DNA of 64,000 nt from Hyphomicrobiales bacterium (lineage in GTDB: Bacteria; Pseudomonadota; Alphaproteobacteria; Rhizobiales; Xanthobacteraceae). The notes under the pieces are model-generated. The model had not been told where the DNA came from and ran no database searches. It saw only the letters and a program-made list of their open reading frames with translations. Below are positions 24,917-33,919 of the stretch, piece after piece. The DNA lies in contig PNAI01000030.1 of the NCBI GenBank assembly GCA_003169835.1, positions 62,001-126,000 on the forward strand, in the 5' to 3' direction. Within the stretch, counting starts at the first letter, position 1, and the number at the start of each line of letters is the position of its first letter. Position numbers and translations under genes: made by a program.

Positions 24917-26662
24917 ATGCAACAAGTCGCTCCGCATGCCAGCAACTCCCCGGAATTCTCGACCGCGTATCACCTTCTCGACGGCCTCAATGAGATCGGG
25001 ATCGAATACCTGTTCTGCAATTTCGGCACCGACCATGCGCCGATCATCGAGGAGATGGCGCACAAGAAAAAGCTCGGCGAGAAGATGCCAACGGTGATCC
25101 GCTGTCCGCACGAGAACACGGCAGGGCACATGGCGGGCGGCTATGCGTTCATGACCGGCCGCGGCCAGGGCGTGCTGGTGCACGTCGATGTCGGCACCGC
25201 CAATACGGCGAATGCCATGCACAATATTTTTCGCAGCCGCATTCCGGTGCTGCTGATGGCGGGCAAGGCGCCCTACACCACCGGCAACGAGCTGGTCGGC
25301 TCGCGCGACACCTACGTGCATTTCGTGCAGGAGCCGTTTGACCAAGGGAGTCTGGTGCGGCCCTACATGAAATGGGAATGGACGCTACCCTCCGGCGTCG
25401 TGGTGAAAGAGGCGCTGCGCCGCGCCTATTCGATCATGCAGAGCGACCCACCCGGTCCGGTCTATCTGATGATGCAGCGCGAGACGCTGACGCAGCAGTG
25501 GAGCGTCGATGAAGTGCGTCGCTATTCCGCCGAACAGTTCGGCAACACACGAGGCGGCCAAGCCGATCCGAAACTCATCGGCGAACTCGCCGACCGCATC
25601 ATCAATGCCGAGCATCCGTTGCTGATCACCGCTTACGCCGGACGCAATCCGCGCGCGGCGCAGATGATCGCAGAGCTTTCCGAATTCGCCGGCATTGCCG
25701 TGACCGAGTCGCACATGAGCAACAACATCCCGACCACGATGCCGTGCTTCGTGGGACACTCGGCCGACGCGCATGTGCCGAAGGCCGATGTCGGCATCCT
25801 GGTCGACGTTGACGTGCCCTGGTTTCCGGCCGACGTGCAGCCCAAGGCCCATTCATTCTGGGCGCACATCGACATGGACATTCTCAAGCAGGCATCGCCG
25901 ATGTGGACGTTTCCGGGCAACCTGCGCATGCAGGGCGACAGTGGAAATATCCTGGCGCAGCTCCTCGACGAGCTGAAGAAAAAGGCGACGCCAGCATTCA
26001 AACAAAAGGCCACCGCGCGCGTCGAGCAGCTTAAGAGCGAGCACAAGGCGTTTTCCGAGCGCGCGGCGAAACTCGCCGCCAACAAAGGCAAGAAAAACGA
26101 GATCAACCCGCACTATCTGATGGCCGAGCTCAACAAGCTGCTCGATCCGAAGGACGTTGTGTTTAACGAGGCGATCCGTAACGCCGGCTCAGTTTCGATG
26201 CAGATCGCGCGTCCGCTGCCGAATACAATGATGCGTTCGGCCGGCGGCGGGCTCGGCTGGTCGGGCGGTTTCGCGCTCGGCGCCAAGCTCGCGGCGCCCG
26301 ACCGCATGATGGTACAGGTGGTGGGCGACGGAAGTTTCTATTTCGGCAATCCGAGTTCGGTGTTCTCGGCCGCGGCGCAGTACAAGCTGCCGATCCTCAT
26401 CATCGTGACCGACAATACCGGCTGGGGCGCAGTGAAGGCATCGACGCTGCGGGTGTTCCCCCACGGCGAGGCGGTCGCCGCCGACGATTTCCAGTCGAAG
26501 CTGCAGCCCGACGTAGATTTCAGCAAGATTGCCGAGGCGTTCGGCGCCTATGGCGAAAAAATCGGCGACCCCGAAGAAGTACCGGCCGCGCTCGCGCGCT
26601 GCGTCAAGGAAGTGCGCGGCGGACGCACCGCCATCCTGCATGCGCGGGTGACGAAGCTGTAA
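24917..26662 (+). CDS. Thiamine-diphosphate-dependent enzyme, acetolactate synthase-like
   Basis: A 581-residue protein with three ThDP-enzyme domains. Glu66 in HENTAGHMAGGYA is the residue that activates the ThDP ring. The C-terminal diphosphate/Mg site is VGDGSF ... TDNTGWG, with DN in place of the usual NN. It is not a biosynthetic IlvB by context, since no IlvN or IlvC is nearby. A 2-oxoacid decarboxylase or carboligase role is more likely. It closes the crotonase-LLM group. Confidence 0.9.
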   Translation: MQQVAPHASNSPEFSTAYHLLDGLNEIGIEYLFCNFGTDHAPIIEEMAHKKKLGEKMPTVIRCPHENTAGHMAGGYAFMTGRGQGVLVHVDVGTANTANAMHNIFRSRIPVLLMAGKAPYTTGNELVGSRDTYVHFVQEPFDQGSLVRPYMKWEWTLPSGVVVKEALRRAYSIMQSDPPGPVYLMMQRETLTQQWSVDEVRRYSAEQFGNTRGGQADPKLIGELADRIINAEHPLLITAYAGRNPRAAQMIAELSEFAGIAVTESHMSNNIPTTMPCFVGHSADAHVPKADVGILVDVDVPWFPADVQPKAHSFWAHIDMDILKQASPMWTFPGNLRMQGDSGNILAQLLDELKKKATPAFKQKATARVEQLKSEHKAFSERAAKLAANKGKKNEINPHYLMAELNKLLDPKDVVFNEAIRNAGSVSMQIARPLPNTMMRSAGGGLGWSGGFALGAKLAAPDRMMVQVVGDGSFYFGNPSSVFSAAAQYKLPILIIVTDNTGWGAVKASTLRVFPHGEAVAADDFQSKLQPDVDFSKIAEAFGAYGEKIGDPEEVPAALARCVKEVRGGRTAILHARVTKL

Positions 26663-26697
26663 CGGTGGCAGGCAATCGCCGCGTAGTTTAGCGCACG

Positions 26698-27297
26698 CTA
26701 ATCAGTGTCGAGCTTGGCTTTTTGCCGCACGGAAAAATCAGACACTTTTGCGATCCAAATCGCTTTCTCCGCTTCGAAATCGGCGCGGCGAACGGGGATC
26801 GTGAGATTTGCGAATGCAAACAAGTGCGATCTGCCTTCCTGGAAATGAACTGCATTCAGAAGTTGGCCGCGCTGGTCCATTAAATAATGATAGCCCTCGC
26901 GAATTCGGTTCGTGTTTTGAAATGAATGACTCAGAATGAAAATAAATGATTTTTGCTCTTGGTGCGACCGCTCGTTGGGCGACTGCTCTTGGGGCAGCGG
27001 ATCGCGGCACTGTTCCGCGGGGATCATCACCGAATGGGCGCCGTTGTTGAGAACCCGAAAGGAGTAGGCCTTCGCGCTCACGCCCAGCATCGCGAGGTAG
27101 CCGGTTTCCAATTGGACGTCTCCGTCCAGGGCCGCTCCGGTCTCGCAGCCTGCGCGGGCGAGCAGCACCAAGGCATTGCGCGACGAATCTTGCTGCTGCG
27201 CGTTCGCGCTCGAGCAGCCAAGCGCAAACGCCAACGCGACAATAGGGATGACGCGGCCGATCGAACGCCGCAGAAATACGCCTGCCGACAAATCCAC
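26698..27297 (-). CDS. Secreted hypothetical protein
   Basis: A 199-residue protein of unknown family. The N-terminus has a basic region (FLRRSIGR), a hydrophobic core (VIPIVALAFALG) and then CSSANAQQQ. It could be cut at Cys28 as a lipoprotein (ALGC is a weak lipobox) or after ANA as a soluble periplasmic protein. The body, about 170 residues, is mixed alpha/beta without recognisable motifs and contains two further Cys (near 50 and 98). It converges with the ThDP-enzyme gene. Confidence 0.65.
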   Translation of the reverse strand: MDLSAGVFLRRSIGRVIPIVALAFALGCSSANAQQQDSSRNALVLLARAGCETGAALDGDVQLETGYLAMLGVSAKAYSFRVLNNGAHSVMIPAEQCRDPLPQEQSPNERSHQEQKSFIFILSHSFQNTNRIREGYHYLMDQRGQLLNAVHFQEGRSHLFAFANLTIPVRRADFEAEKAIWIAKVSDFSVRQKAKLDTD

Positions 27298-27451
27298 GCA
27301 CTCCCCCTAACGCCGGTACCCTTTTTTGTTTGGGTGATCGGGTATCGCCAGAACTCAAGGCGATCGGGAAGATGATAGAGCATTCCAAGATGGCGTGGAT
27401 GGCTAATCTTCAGCCATATTCAGGCTTGCCTAATTGGTAAACGCAGCGGCC

Positions 27452-28420
27452 TTACTTGCCTTTAATCAGCTTCGAGACATTGCCCGACAAAATCTGCTCA
27501 CCCGGCTTGCCGAGTGCGCGTAGCGCTTTGACGAAATCGCGTACCGGTTCGCGCGCGCGCACCTCCTGCGGATAGTCGGTCGCAAAGACGATGCGCTCAG
27601 CCGAAATTTCCGCCAGTGCCGCGTTCACGGCACCAATGGCGCAGCAGAAACCCGCGCTGTCGAACAAGATATTGTTGTTGATGTAATAGTCGAAATCTTT
27701 TTCCGCCTTGCGGCCGTGTTTGGCGTTGCCTTCGACGCCCCAGAATTTCTTGTCCTGATAGCCGCGCACGCGCGCGATCACGCCGGCCAGTCCGCCGCCA
27801 AGATGCGCCATGTGCACGGTGAGGTTGGGATGGCGGTCGAACACGCCGGAATTGATCAGCCTTATCGTGGCCATGACCAGCGAGAACTCGCGGCCGACCG
27901 AGCGCGCGGTATCGTAACCGTCGAACTGCTGCGAATAGTTGAGTTTTAGCGCCGGATGCACGAACACAAACAGGCCAAGTTTTTCAGCCTCAGCCCAAAA
28001 CGGCTCCAGTTCCGGCGCATCGATGAATTTTCCATCCATCTCCGAGGTGATCACCACGCCGGGAAAGCCAAGTTCCTGCGCACAGCGATTTAATTCGCGC
28101 ATGGCGTCGCGCCCGCCGAGCGGGTGGGCGTGAGCCGCGCCGATGAAGCGGCCGGGATAGTCGCGCTCGGCCTGCTTGGCCTTTTCGTTGCAAAGTTTCG
28201 ATACTTCGAGGCTCGCGCACATGCCGGCCGCGCTGGTGAGAAACGCCGCGTCAATGCCGGCTGTATCCATCATGCGGATATGTTCGTCGAGGTCGTAAAG
28301 CAGCGAATGGATGGTGTAGCTCGGCGCGCCGTTTTCATCGAAATGCACGATCAGGCGGTCGCCTGGATCCTGCTTGATCAGTTCGCGCGGTGTGAAATGG
28401 TGCTGGAAATCGACGATCAT
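27452..28420 (-). CDS. Amidohydrolase family protein (ACMSD/Amidohydrolase_2 type)
   Basis: The start is set at ATG 28420 (MIVDFQHHFTPREL), which places the metal-binding QHH/HxH motif at the very N-terminus as usual; 322 residues. Other marks are HPALKLNYS, a strand-end His near residue 170, and TVHMAHLGGGLAG. The C-terminal ERIVFATDYPQE contains the conserved metal-site Asp, and LSGNVSKLIKGK is the family's end. Members are non-oxidative decarboxylases or hydrolases of aromatic or ring-cleavage products. It is transcribed away from the collagen-like gene. Confidence 0.9.
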   Translation of the reverse strand: MIVDFQHHFTPRELIKQDPGDRLIVHFDENGAPSYTIHSLLYDLDEHIRMMDTAGIDAAFLTSAAGMCASLEVSKLCNEKAKQAERDYPGRFIGAAHAHPLGGRDAMRELNRCAQELGFPGVVITSEMDGKFIDAPELEPFWAEAEKLGLFVFVHPALKLNYSQQFDGYDTARSVGREFSLVMATIRLINSGVFDRHPNLTVHMAHLGGGLAGVIARVRGYQDKKFWGVEGNAKHGRKAEKDFDYYINNNILFDSAGFCCAIGAVNAALAEISAERIVFATDYPQEVRAREPVRDFVKALRALGKPGEQILSGNVSKLIKGK

Positions 28421-28612
28421 CTTGCGACCTCTTGAAGCGACAGGCCGCTGTTGCATATCCGAAAAGTCTATTGGCGAGCAACGGAAACGCGCTGCTTCCC
28501 GACGAACGGATGCGCAAACTGTTTGCGTGTATGACGGAGTAGCCAGAGTGACATCCGCCGGGCACTGCACTAACATTCCCGCAGGGCCACTCAAAATGGG
28601 GGACTGAATCCA

Positions 28613-28999
28613 ATGCGCGGCAGCGGCATAATTCTAGCAATCGTGATATCGGCACTCGTTGCGAGTTGCGGACAACCAACTCCGGGTCCGCAAGGACCGA
28701 AGGGCGACGCGGGACCAAAAGGCGACGCCGGAGCGCCAGGCGCTGCAGGGTCTGTTGGACCGCCGGGAACGCAAGGCCCTGCGGGAACGCCCGGAGCCTC
28801 ATCGCTGCTTCGCGTCGTCCGTGCGCCCTGCACAAACGCTTCGGAATGCACGGTCACATGCCGCGACGATGAGATCGCCATAGCCGCCTATTGCGGGAGA
28901 AAACGAGCCGCGGCGACGTATCTTACCGAGAGTTCCGTCTCGTGCGGGGTTACTCCGGATACGAGCGACGGCCCGCTCGTCGCGGTATGCGGAAAGTAG
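28613..28999 (+). CDS. Collagen-like repeat lipoprotein
   Basis: A 128-residue protein with a lipobox LVASC (Cys19), so it is probably an outer-membrane or periplasmic lipoprotein. Residues 25-63 form 13 uninterrupted Gly-X-Y triplets, rich in GPKGDAG and GPPG, long enough for a collagen-like triple helix. The C-terminal 65 residues carry six Cys, a likely disulfide-bonded trimer or cap domain, with DDEIAIAAYCG resembling domains found behind bacterial collagen stalks. GGGGGA lies upstream of the ATG. Function unknown; adhesion or surface display is an inference. Confidence 0.8.
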   Translation: MRGSGIILAIVISALVASCGQPTPGPQGPKGDAGPKGDAGAPGAAGSVGPPGTQGPAGTPGASSLLRVVRAPCTNASECTVTCRDDEIAIAAYCGRKRAAATYLTESSVSCGVTPDTSDGPLVAVCGK

Positions 29000-29051
29000 T
29001 GCCTCGCTGTCGCGAGGCGCAGCTGGTAAGGCGACCGGACGGTTTTAGGAA

Positions 29052-29303
29052 TTAGCGGCGAGGTTTCGCCGGGGGTGTTTCCGTCTTTGGGCGCACACCC
29101 GCCCATGGGTCGTATTCCTCTTTCGCGGTAGGAATCCTGGACACTGCGTCATTGTACGTTTTTTCTTCAGCCTTCTTCTTCGCAGTATCGATCGGCTTGT
29201 CGGGTTCGCGTTGCGCTTTTCCGCCCCCTAAACCTTGGGAATAGGCAGGGACTGTCAGCACCGCCGTCATTATTGCAATTGCGGCTAGCGTGAGGGCTTT
29301 CAT
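29052..29303 (-). CDS. Small secreted hypothetical protein
   Basis: An 83-residue protein beginning at ATG 29303, directly behind GGAGGAG. Residues 1-22 are a clear signal peptide ending TVPAYS. The mature 60 residues are charged, with Lys-rich DTAKKKAEEKTYNDAVSRIP and a Pro-rich basic end. No family is recognised. It diverges from the LLM monooxygenase at 29476. Confidence 0.72.
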   Translation of the reverse strand: MKALTLAAIAIMTAVLTVPAYSQGLGGGKAQREPDKPIDTAKKKAEEKTYNDAVSRIPTAKEEYDPWAGVRPKTETPPAKPRR

Positions 29304-29475
29304 TCGTCTCCTCCATCGCGCGTTCTCCGGCGCGTTCCCCGAGGCGAGCCCCGAGGTGTGCCAAATTTCATATGATCTTACCCGAAAATGACGGCGAAAG
29401 AACGATGAATCTACCGCGGCTGGAATGACGCGTTGAGCGAGTTGGTGTAAGTTCGCCGTACAACGGAGCCCCAAT

Positions 29476-30840
29476 ATGCCAAGGCAAAAAGGCCAGCTCA
29501 GGCTCGGCGCTTTTTTCAATCCCACCGGCCATCATGTCGCGTCCTGGCGGCACCCAAACGCGCAGGCCGACGCCGGGATCAATTTTGCCCACTACACCGA
29601 GATCGCGCGCACGGCGGAACGCGGCAAGTTCGACATGATCTTCCTCGCCGACAACGTCGGCGTGCGCGAGGCGCATATGGATGCGCTTTCGCGCTCGGCG
29701 CAGTACATCGCCAATTTCGAGCCGTTCACATTGCTGTCCGCGATCGCCGCGATGACAAGCCGCATCGGCCTCGTGTGTACTGCGACCACGAGCTACAACG
29801 AGCCGTTTCATGTGGCGCGAAAATTCGCTTCGCTCGATCATATCAGCGGCGGGCGCGCCGGCTGGAACCTGGTCACATCCGGCCAGTCGGTTGAGGCGTA
29901 TAATTTCGGGCGTGACGCGCATTACGGCCATGCCGAGCGCTACGATCGCGCGCGCGAATTCGCCGAGGTCGTGGTGGCACTGTGGGATAGCTGGGACGAC
30001 GACGCCTTCATGCGCGACAAGGCGAGCGGCCAGATGTTCGACCCCGCCAAGATGCATGTGCTCAATCACGTCGGCAAACACTTCAAGGTCAAAGGCCCGC
30101 TGAACATCCCGCGCCCGCCGCAGGGTCATCCGGTGATCGTCCAAGCCGGCACGTCGGACGACGGCATGGATGTGGCGGCGCGCTTCGCGGAAGTGATCTT
30201 CAGCGCGAACCTGACGATAGAATCCTGCCAAGCGTATTTCCAAGAGGTGAAATCACGCGCGGCGGAAAAATTCGGCCGCAATCCCGATCATCTCAAAGTC
30301 ATGCCTGGCCTGAGTTGTTATGTCGGGCGCACCGAAACCGAGGCGGAAGAGAAATACGACTATCAGAACTCGCTGATGCATCCGATCGTCGCGCGCGAAA
30401 TCCTTTCCACCATTCTCGGCGGCATCGATCTTTCGCCCTATGACTTCGACGGGCCGTTGCCGGAAAATCTGCCGATGACTCAGGGCAGCCAGAGTCACTT
30501 CAAATACGTCACGGAACTGGCGAAGTCTAAGAACCTGACGATGCGGCAGATCGCGCAAGTGGTCGCCGGCGCGCGCGGCAAGCTCGTCGTCAAAGGCACA
30601 CCCAAGCAGATCGCCGACATGATGGAGCAATGGTACGTCGAGGAAGCGGCCGATGGCTTTAACGTCATGCCGCCGACGCTGCCGGGCGGGCTCGACGATT
30701 TCGTCGAACTGGTGATTCCCGAATTGCAGCGCCGCGGCCTGTTCCGCACCGAATACACCGGCCGCACACTGAGAGAGCATCTCGGCCTGCCGCGCCCGCC
30801 CAACCGTTACGAACGGCGCACAACCGAAGCCGCTGAATAG
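29476..30840 (+). CDS. Flavin-dependent monooxygenase, NtaA/SnaA/DszA subgroup of luciferase-like proteins
   Basis: A 454-residue protein of the nitrilotriacetate/dibenzothiophene-sulfone monooxygenase group: WRHPNAQADAGINFAHYTEIARTAERGKFDMIFLAD at the start, SGGRAGWNLVTSGQ near residue 130 and HYGHAERYDRAREF near 155. GWNLVTS is diagnostic for this subgroup. Substrates in the family are C-N or C-S bonded compounds and a partner FMN reductase is needed; none is encoded here. It leads a run of DoxX, class II aldolase and ABC importer genes on the same strand. Confidence 0.92.
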   Translation: MPRQKGQLRLGAFFNPTGHHVASWRHPNAQADAGINFAHYTEIARTAERGKFDMIFLADNVGVREAHMDALSRSAQYIANFEPFTLLSAIAAMTSRIGLVCTATTSYNEPFHVARKFASLDHISGGRAGWNLVTSGQSVEAYNFGRDAHYGHAERYDRAREFAEVVVALWDSWDDDAFMRDKASGQMFDPAKMHVLNHVGKHFKVKGPLNIPRPPQGHPVIVQAGTSDDGMDVAARFAEVIFSANLTIESCQAYFQEVKSRAAEKFGRNPDHLKVMPGLSCYVGRTETEAEEKYDYQNSLMHPIVAREILSTILGGIDLSPYDFDGPLPENLPMTQGSQSHFKYVTELAKSKNLTMRQIAQVVAGARGKLVVKGTPKQIADMMEQWYVEEAADGFNVMPPTLPGGLDDFVELVIPELQRRGLFRTEYTGRTLREHLGLPRPPNRYERRTTEAAE

Positions 30841-30855
30841 CGAATCGAATTACGT

Positions 30856-30975
30856 GCCCTCCCCCTCTCCCACTCGGAGCTTCGCTCCTCGTTCCCCTCT
30901 CCCCCTCCCGAATTCGGGAGGGGGAGAGGGAAGAGGAAGCGCGAGCGCACGCGAGCGATTCCGAGGAAGAGGGGG
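30856..30975. repeat. Extragenic repeat with a perfect 36-base palindrome
   Basis: The palindrome spans 30895-30930, with 18-base arms meeting at GAATTC. Around it are pyrimidine-rich CCCTCCCCCTCTCCC and purine-rich GGGGGAGAGGGAAGAGG runs, of the same style as the repeats near 36.6-37.0 kb. It lies between the monooxygenase and DoxX genes and could reduce read-through. Confidence 0.75.
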
Positions 30976-31001
30976 TGGGCACAACGTTTCTCAGGACAAA
31001 A

Positions 31002-31484
31002 ATGTTTTTGAATGACACGCCGCTGATCGTGCCCGCGCTGGGTGCTCTCTATGACGCGCTCGGGCCCTGGGTCGAAGCGCTGCTGCGGTTTGCGGTCGGC
31101 ATGGCGCTGGTGCCGCACGGGATGCGTATGTGTCTCGGCTATTTCAAAGGAACCGGCGGCCCGATCAGCAGCGTGCAAGGGGTCGCGGCGATGTATGAGC
31201 GGAAGGGCTATAAGCCAGGGCAAGTGTGGGCGACTTGCACGGTGCTCACGCAATTTGTCGCTGCGCCTTGTCTGGCATTCGGCCTGTTCACGCGGCCGAT
31301 GGCATTGCCGGTGTTTCTGCTGATGGCGCTTTCGGCCTACGATCACGCAAAATACGACGGCTATTTCTGGAACAAGATGGGCGTTGAATATCCCGCGATG
31401 TGGGCGATCGGCGCGCTCTACTTCCTGGTGCATGGCGGTGGCGTCATTTCGCTCGACCATTTCCTGCTCGGCCGCGAATTTTGA
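31002..31484 (+). CDS. DoxX-family membrane protein
   Basis: The chosen ATG at 31002 gives 160 residues; a GTG at 30975 is possible. Four hydrophobic segments and the DoxX pattern are seen: LLRFAVGMALVPHGMRM, a conserved turn before MYERKGYKP, and LTQFVAAPCLAFGLFTRPMALP. DoxX proteins are small inner-membrane proteins linked to redox or sulfur chemistry in some cases, with no general function. It sits between the monooxygenase and the aldolase. Confidence 0.88.
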   Translation: MFLNDTPLIVPALGALYDALGPWVEALLRFAVGMALVPHGMRMCLGYFKGTGGPISSVQGVAAMYERKGYKPGQVWATCTVLTQFVAAPCLAFGLFTRPMALPVFLLMALSAYDHAKYDGYFWNKMGVEYPAMWAIGALYFLVHGGGVISLDHFLLGREF

Positions 31485-31530
31485 TGCTACGATTGCCTTG
31501 TAGAGCACTCGAAAAATTTTCGGAGGACGA

Positions 31531-32289
31531 ATGGCCGATTCCCTTGCGCAAGCACGGCATGATCTTGCGATTGCCAACCGCATCGTCTCACACGAAGGCA
31601 TCATCGACGCGTTCGGCCATGTCAGCATGCGGCATCCCACCAACCCGGACCGTTACTTGATCTCGCGATCACGCTCGCCCGAGGTGGTCGAGGCGTCCGA
31701 CATCTACGAATACACGCTCGATTCCGAGCCGGTAAAGCCGCTGCCCAAAGGCATCCGCGGCTACGGCGAACTCGTGATTCACGGCGAGATTTATAAGGCG
31801 CGGCCAGATGTGAATGCGGTCGCGCATCATCATGGCATGGCGTTCCTGCCATTTTGCAACACCGGCACGGAGCTCAAGGCGCTCTACCACATGGGTGCGC
31901 AGATCGGCACTAAAGTGCCGTTCTGGGATAGCCGCGGTGAATTCGGCGACACGTGCCTGCTGGTGCTCAAGCCTGAAGAAGGCCGCTCGCTGGCGAAAGC
32001 ACTCGGGCCGAATTGGCTGGTGCTGATGCGCCGGCATGGCGTGACGGTTGCGGCTAAGACGCTGCAGAATTTGGTGTTCCGCACCATCTACAGCTATCGC
32101 AATGCCGAGCTGCAATTGCTGACGCAGGCGCAAGGCATGAGTTTGAGCCCGCTGACGCCGGGCGAAGCAAGGATGGCGATGGATCGCAACCTCGAGGCGC
32201 GGCCGCAGGCGCGCGCGTGGGAATATTGGTCGGTGCGGCTGAAAAAAGCGGGCGAATATCCGAAGGGCAAGACCGCGAAAAAGAGATAG
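31531..32289 (+). CDS. Class II aldolase/adducin family protein
   Basis: A 252-residue protein of the zinc-dependent class II aldolase/epimerase fold. It carries the start NRIVSHEGIIDAFGHVSMRHP, the metal motif AHHHGMAFLPF near residue 95 and RRHGVTVAAKTLQNLVFRTIY near 170, which supplies the third His. Members cleave or decarboxylate hydroxy-acids. GGAGG precedes the ATG, and an ABC importer follows after five bases, so the two functions are probably linked. Confidence 0.9.
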   Translation: MADSLAQARHDLAIANRIVSHEGIIDAFGHVSMRHPTNPDRYLISRSRSPEVVEASDIYEYTLDSEPVKPLPKGIRGYGELVIHGEIYKARPDVNAVAHHHGMAFLPFCNTGTELKALYHMGAQIGTKVPFWDSRGEFGDTCLLVLKPEEGRSLAKALGPNWLVLMRRHGVTVAAKTLQNLVFRTIYSYRNAELQLLTQAQGMSLSPLTPGEARMAMDRNLEARPQARAWEYWSVRLKKAGEYPKGKTAKKR

Positions 32290-32294
32290 TCCCG

Positions 32295-33077
32295 ATGGGT
32301 GAAATCAACATCGTCGATCTCTCGAAGAATTTCACGCTCACGGTCGACGGCAAGACGCAGACCGTGCAGGCGCTCAACCGTCTCAGTTTCACCGTGCGCG
32401 AAAGCGAGGTGGTGGCGCTGATCGGTCCGTCGGGTTGCGGAAAGACCACGGCGCTGCGCATCGCCATGGGATTGGAGAGCGCGAGCGGCGGCAAGGTCAC
32501 GGTCGATGGGCGCGAGGTGAAGGGTTGCGGGCACGACCGCGGTATGGTGTTCCAGCACGCGGAACTTTTGCCGTGGCTCACGGCCATGCAAAACGTGATG
32601 TTCGGCCTGGAGATGAAAGGCATGCGCGGGCAGCCGCTGCACGAGACGGCGATGCAATATCTCGATCTTGTGGGCTTAAAAGATTCCTATCATCGGCGGC
32701 CCTATCAACTCTCCGGCGGCATGCAGCAGCGCGTCGGCATTGCGCGCGCGCTCGCCATCGATCCCACCGTGCTGCTGATGGACGAGCCGTTCGGCGCGCT
32801 CGATGCGCAGACGCGCGAAGACCTGCAGGAGGAACTGCTGAAAATCCACGCGCGCACGCATAAAACCATTCTCTTCGTCACGCACGATCTGGATGAATCG
32901 GTGCTGCTCGCCGATCGCGTGGTGGTGATGCAGCACGGACGATTGCAGGAGATTATTCCGGTTCCGCTGCCGCGCCCGCGCAACGATCTGGCGGCATTGC
33001 GCGGCTCGCAGGAATTCGCCGAGACACGCTACAAGATCTGGCGGGCGCTGCACGCCGCCGGCAGCACGGTTCACTAA
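32295..33077 (+). CDS. ABC transporter ATP-binding protein, NitT/TauT (SsuB-like) family
   Basis: The ATG at 32295 ([15 protein letters not shown]) is chosen over longer starts inside the aldolase gene; 260 residues. Walker [10 protein letters not shown] (near residues 43-51), signature [15 protein letters not shown] and Walker [12 protein letters not shown] are intact. This subfamily imports nitrate, taurine, sulfonates, aromatic acids and similar compounds. A permease follows after 12 bases, but no binding-protein gene is adjacent. Confidence 0.93.
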   Translation: MGEINIVDLSKNFTLTVDGKTQTVQALNRLSFTVRESEVVALIGPSGCGKTTALRIAMGLESASGGKVTVDGREVKGCGHDRGMVFQHAELLPWLTAMQNVMFGLEMKGMRGQPLHETAMQYLDLVGLKDSYHRRPYQLSGGMQQRVGIARALAIDPTVLLMDEPFGALDAQTREDLQEELLKIHARTHKTILFVTHDLDESVLLADRVVVMQHGRLQEIIPVPLPRPRNDLAALRGSQEFAETRYKIWRALHAAGSTVH

Positions 33078-33089
33078 ACCGGAAAATTC

Positions 33090-33917
33090 ATGGCCGACAT
33101 CACCGAACGGCTCGACGAGAAAGCAGACACGCCTGCGGCAGACGCCAAGCGGCGGTTGCCGCGTTCGGCGATCACGACGCTCTCCGTCGCGCTCGTGCTG
33201 CTGATCTGGGAAGGGTTTGGACCTTATATCAATCCGGTGTTCGGCTCGTATCCGTCGGCCATCGCGATGGCGTTCTGGGAGATTTCGCGCACGGGCAAAC
33301 TGTGGGCGGCGCTGTATGAAAGCCTGCAGCCGTTCGTCGTGGGATATTTTCTGGCGATTGCCATAGGCGTTCCGCTCGGGCTGATCGTCGGCCGCTTCCG
33401 CACGCTCGATGCCGCTCTCGGCATCTACATCACCGCCGGCTACGCCATGCCGCTCGTCGCGCTGGTGCCACTGCTCATCTTGTGGCTGGGCCTGGGCTTT
33501 AAGGTGAAGGTGGCGGTGATTTTCCTGATGTCGCTGTTCCCGATCTGCATCAACACCTGGGTCGGCGTCACGGCCGTGCCGAAAAGCCTGATCGAGGTGG
33601 GAAAATCCTTCGTCGCGTCCAACACGGTGATCTTGCTGCGCATCGTGCTGCCGGCGACCCTGCCCTATATCATGGCCGGCATCCGGCTCGCGGTCGGCCG
33701 CGCGGTGGTTGCGATGGTGGTGGCCGAGTTCTTCACGACCATTTCGGGGCTCGGCGCGATCATCATCAATTCGGCGAACAATTTCGACACGGCGACGATG
33801 TTCGTGCCCATCGTGCTGCTGATGCTGATGGCGATCGGGCTCAACAGCCTGATCCTGCTGTTCGAGCGCCGCGTGGCGCCCTGGCAGGCGGAAATTTCAG
33901 GACGCGATAAAGAGTAG
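33090..33917 (+). CDS. ABC transporter permease, NitT/TauT (SsuC-like) family
   Basis: A 275-residue inner-membrane protein with about six transmembrane segments. The EAA-type loop that contacts the ATPase is seen as KSLIEVGKSFVASNTVILLRIVLPATLPYIMAG near residue 170. It is paired with the ATPase upstream. The gene ends two bases before the convergent glycine-rich gene. Confidence 0.93.
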   Translation: MADITERLDEKADTPAADAKRRLPRSAITTLSVALVLLIWEGFGPYINPVFGSYPSAIAMAFWEISRTGKLWAALYESLQPFVVGYFLAIAIGVPLGLIVGRFRTLDAALGIYITAGYAMPLVALVPLLILWLGLGFKVKVAVIFLMSLFPICINTWVGVTAVPKSLIEVGKSFVASNTVILLRIVLPATLPYIMAGIRLAVGRAVVAMVVAEFFTTISGLGAIIINSANNFDTATMFVPIVLLMLMAIGLNSLILLFERRVAPWQAEISGRDKE

Positions 33918-33919
33918 CG

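Noticed and set aside
24917-26662. Biosynthetic acetolactate synthase (ilvB)
   Set aside because: No regulatory subunit or branched-chain pathway gene is nearby, and the diphosphate motif has DN instead of NN; a catabolic role fits better.
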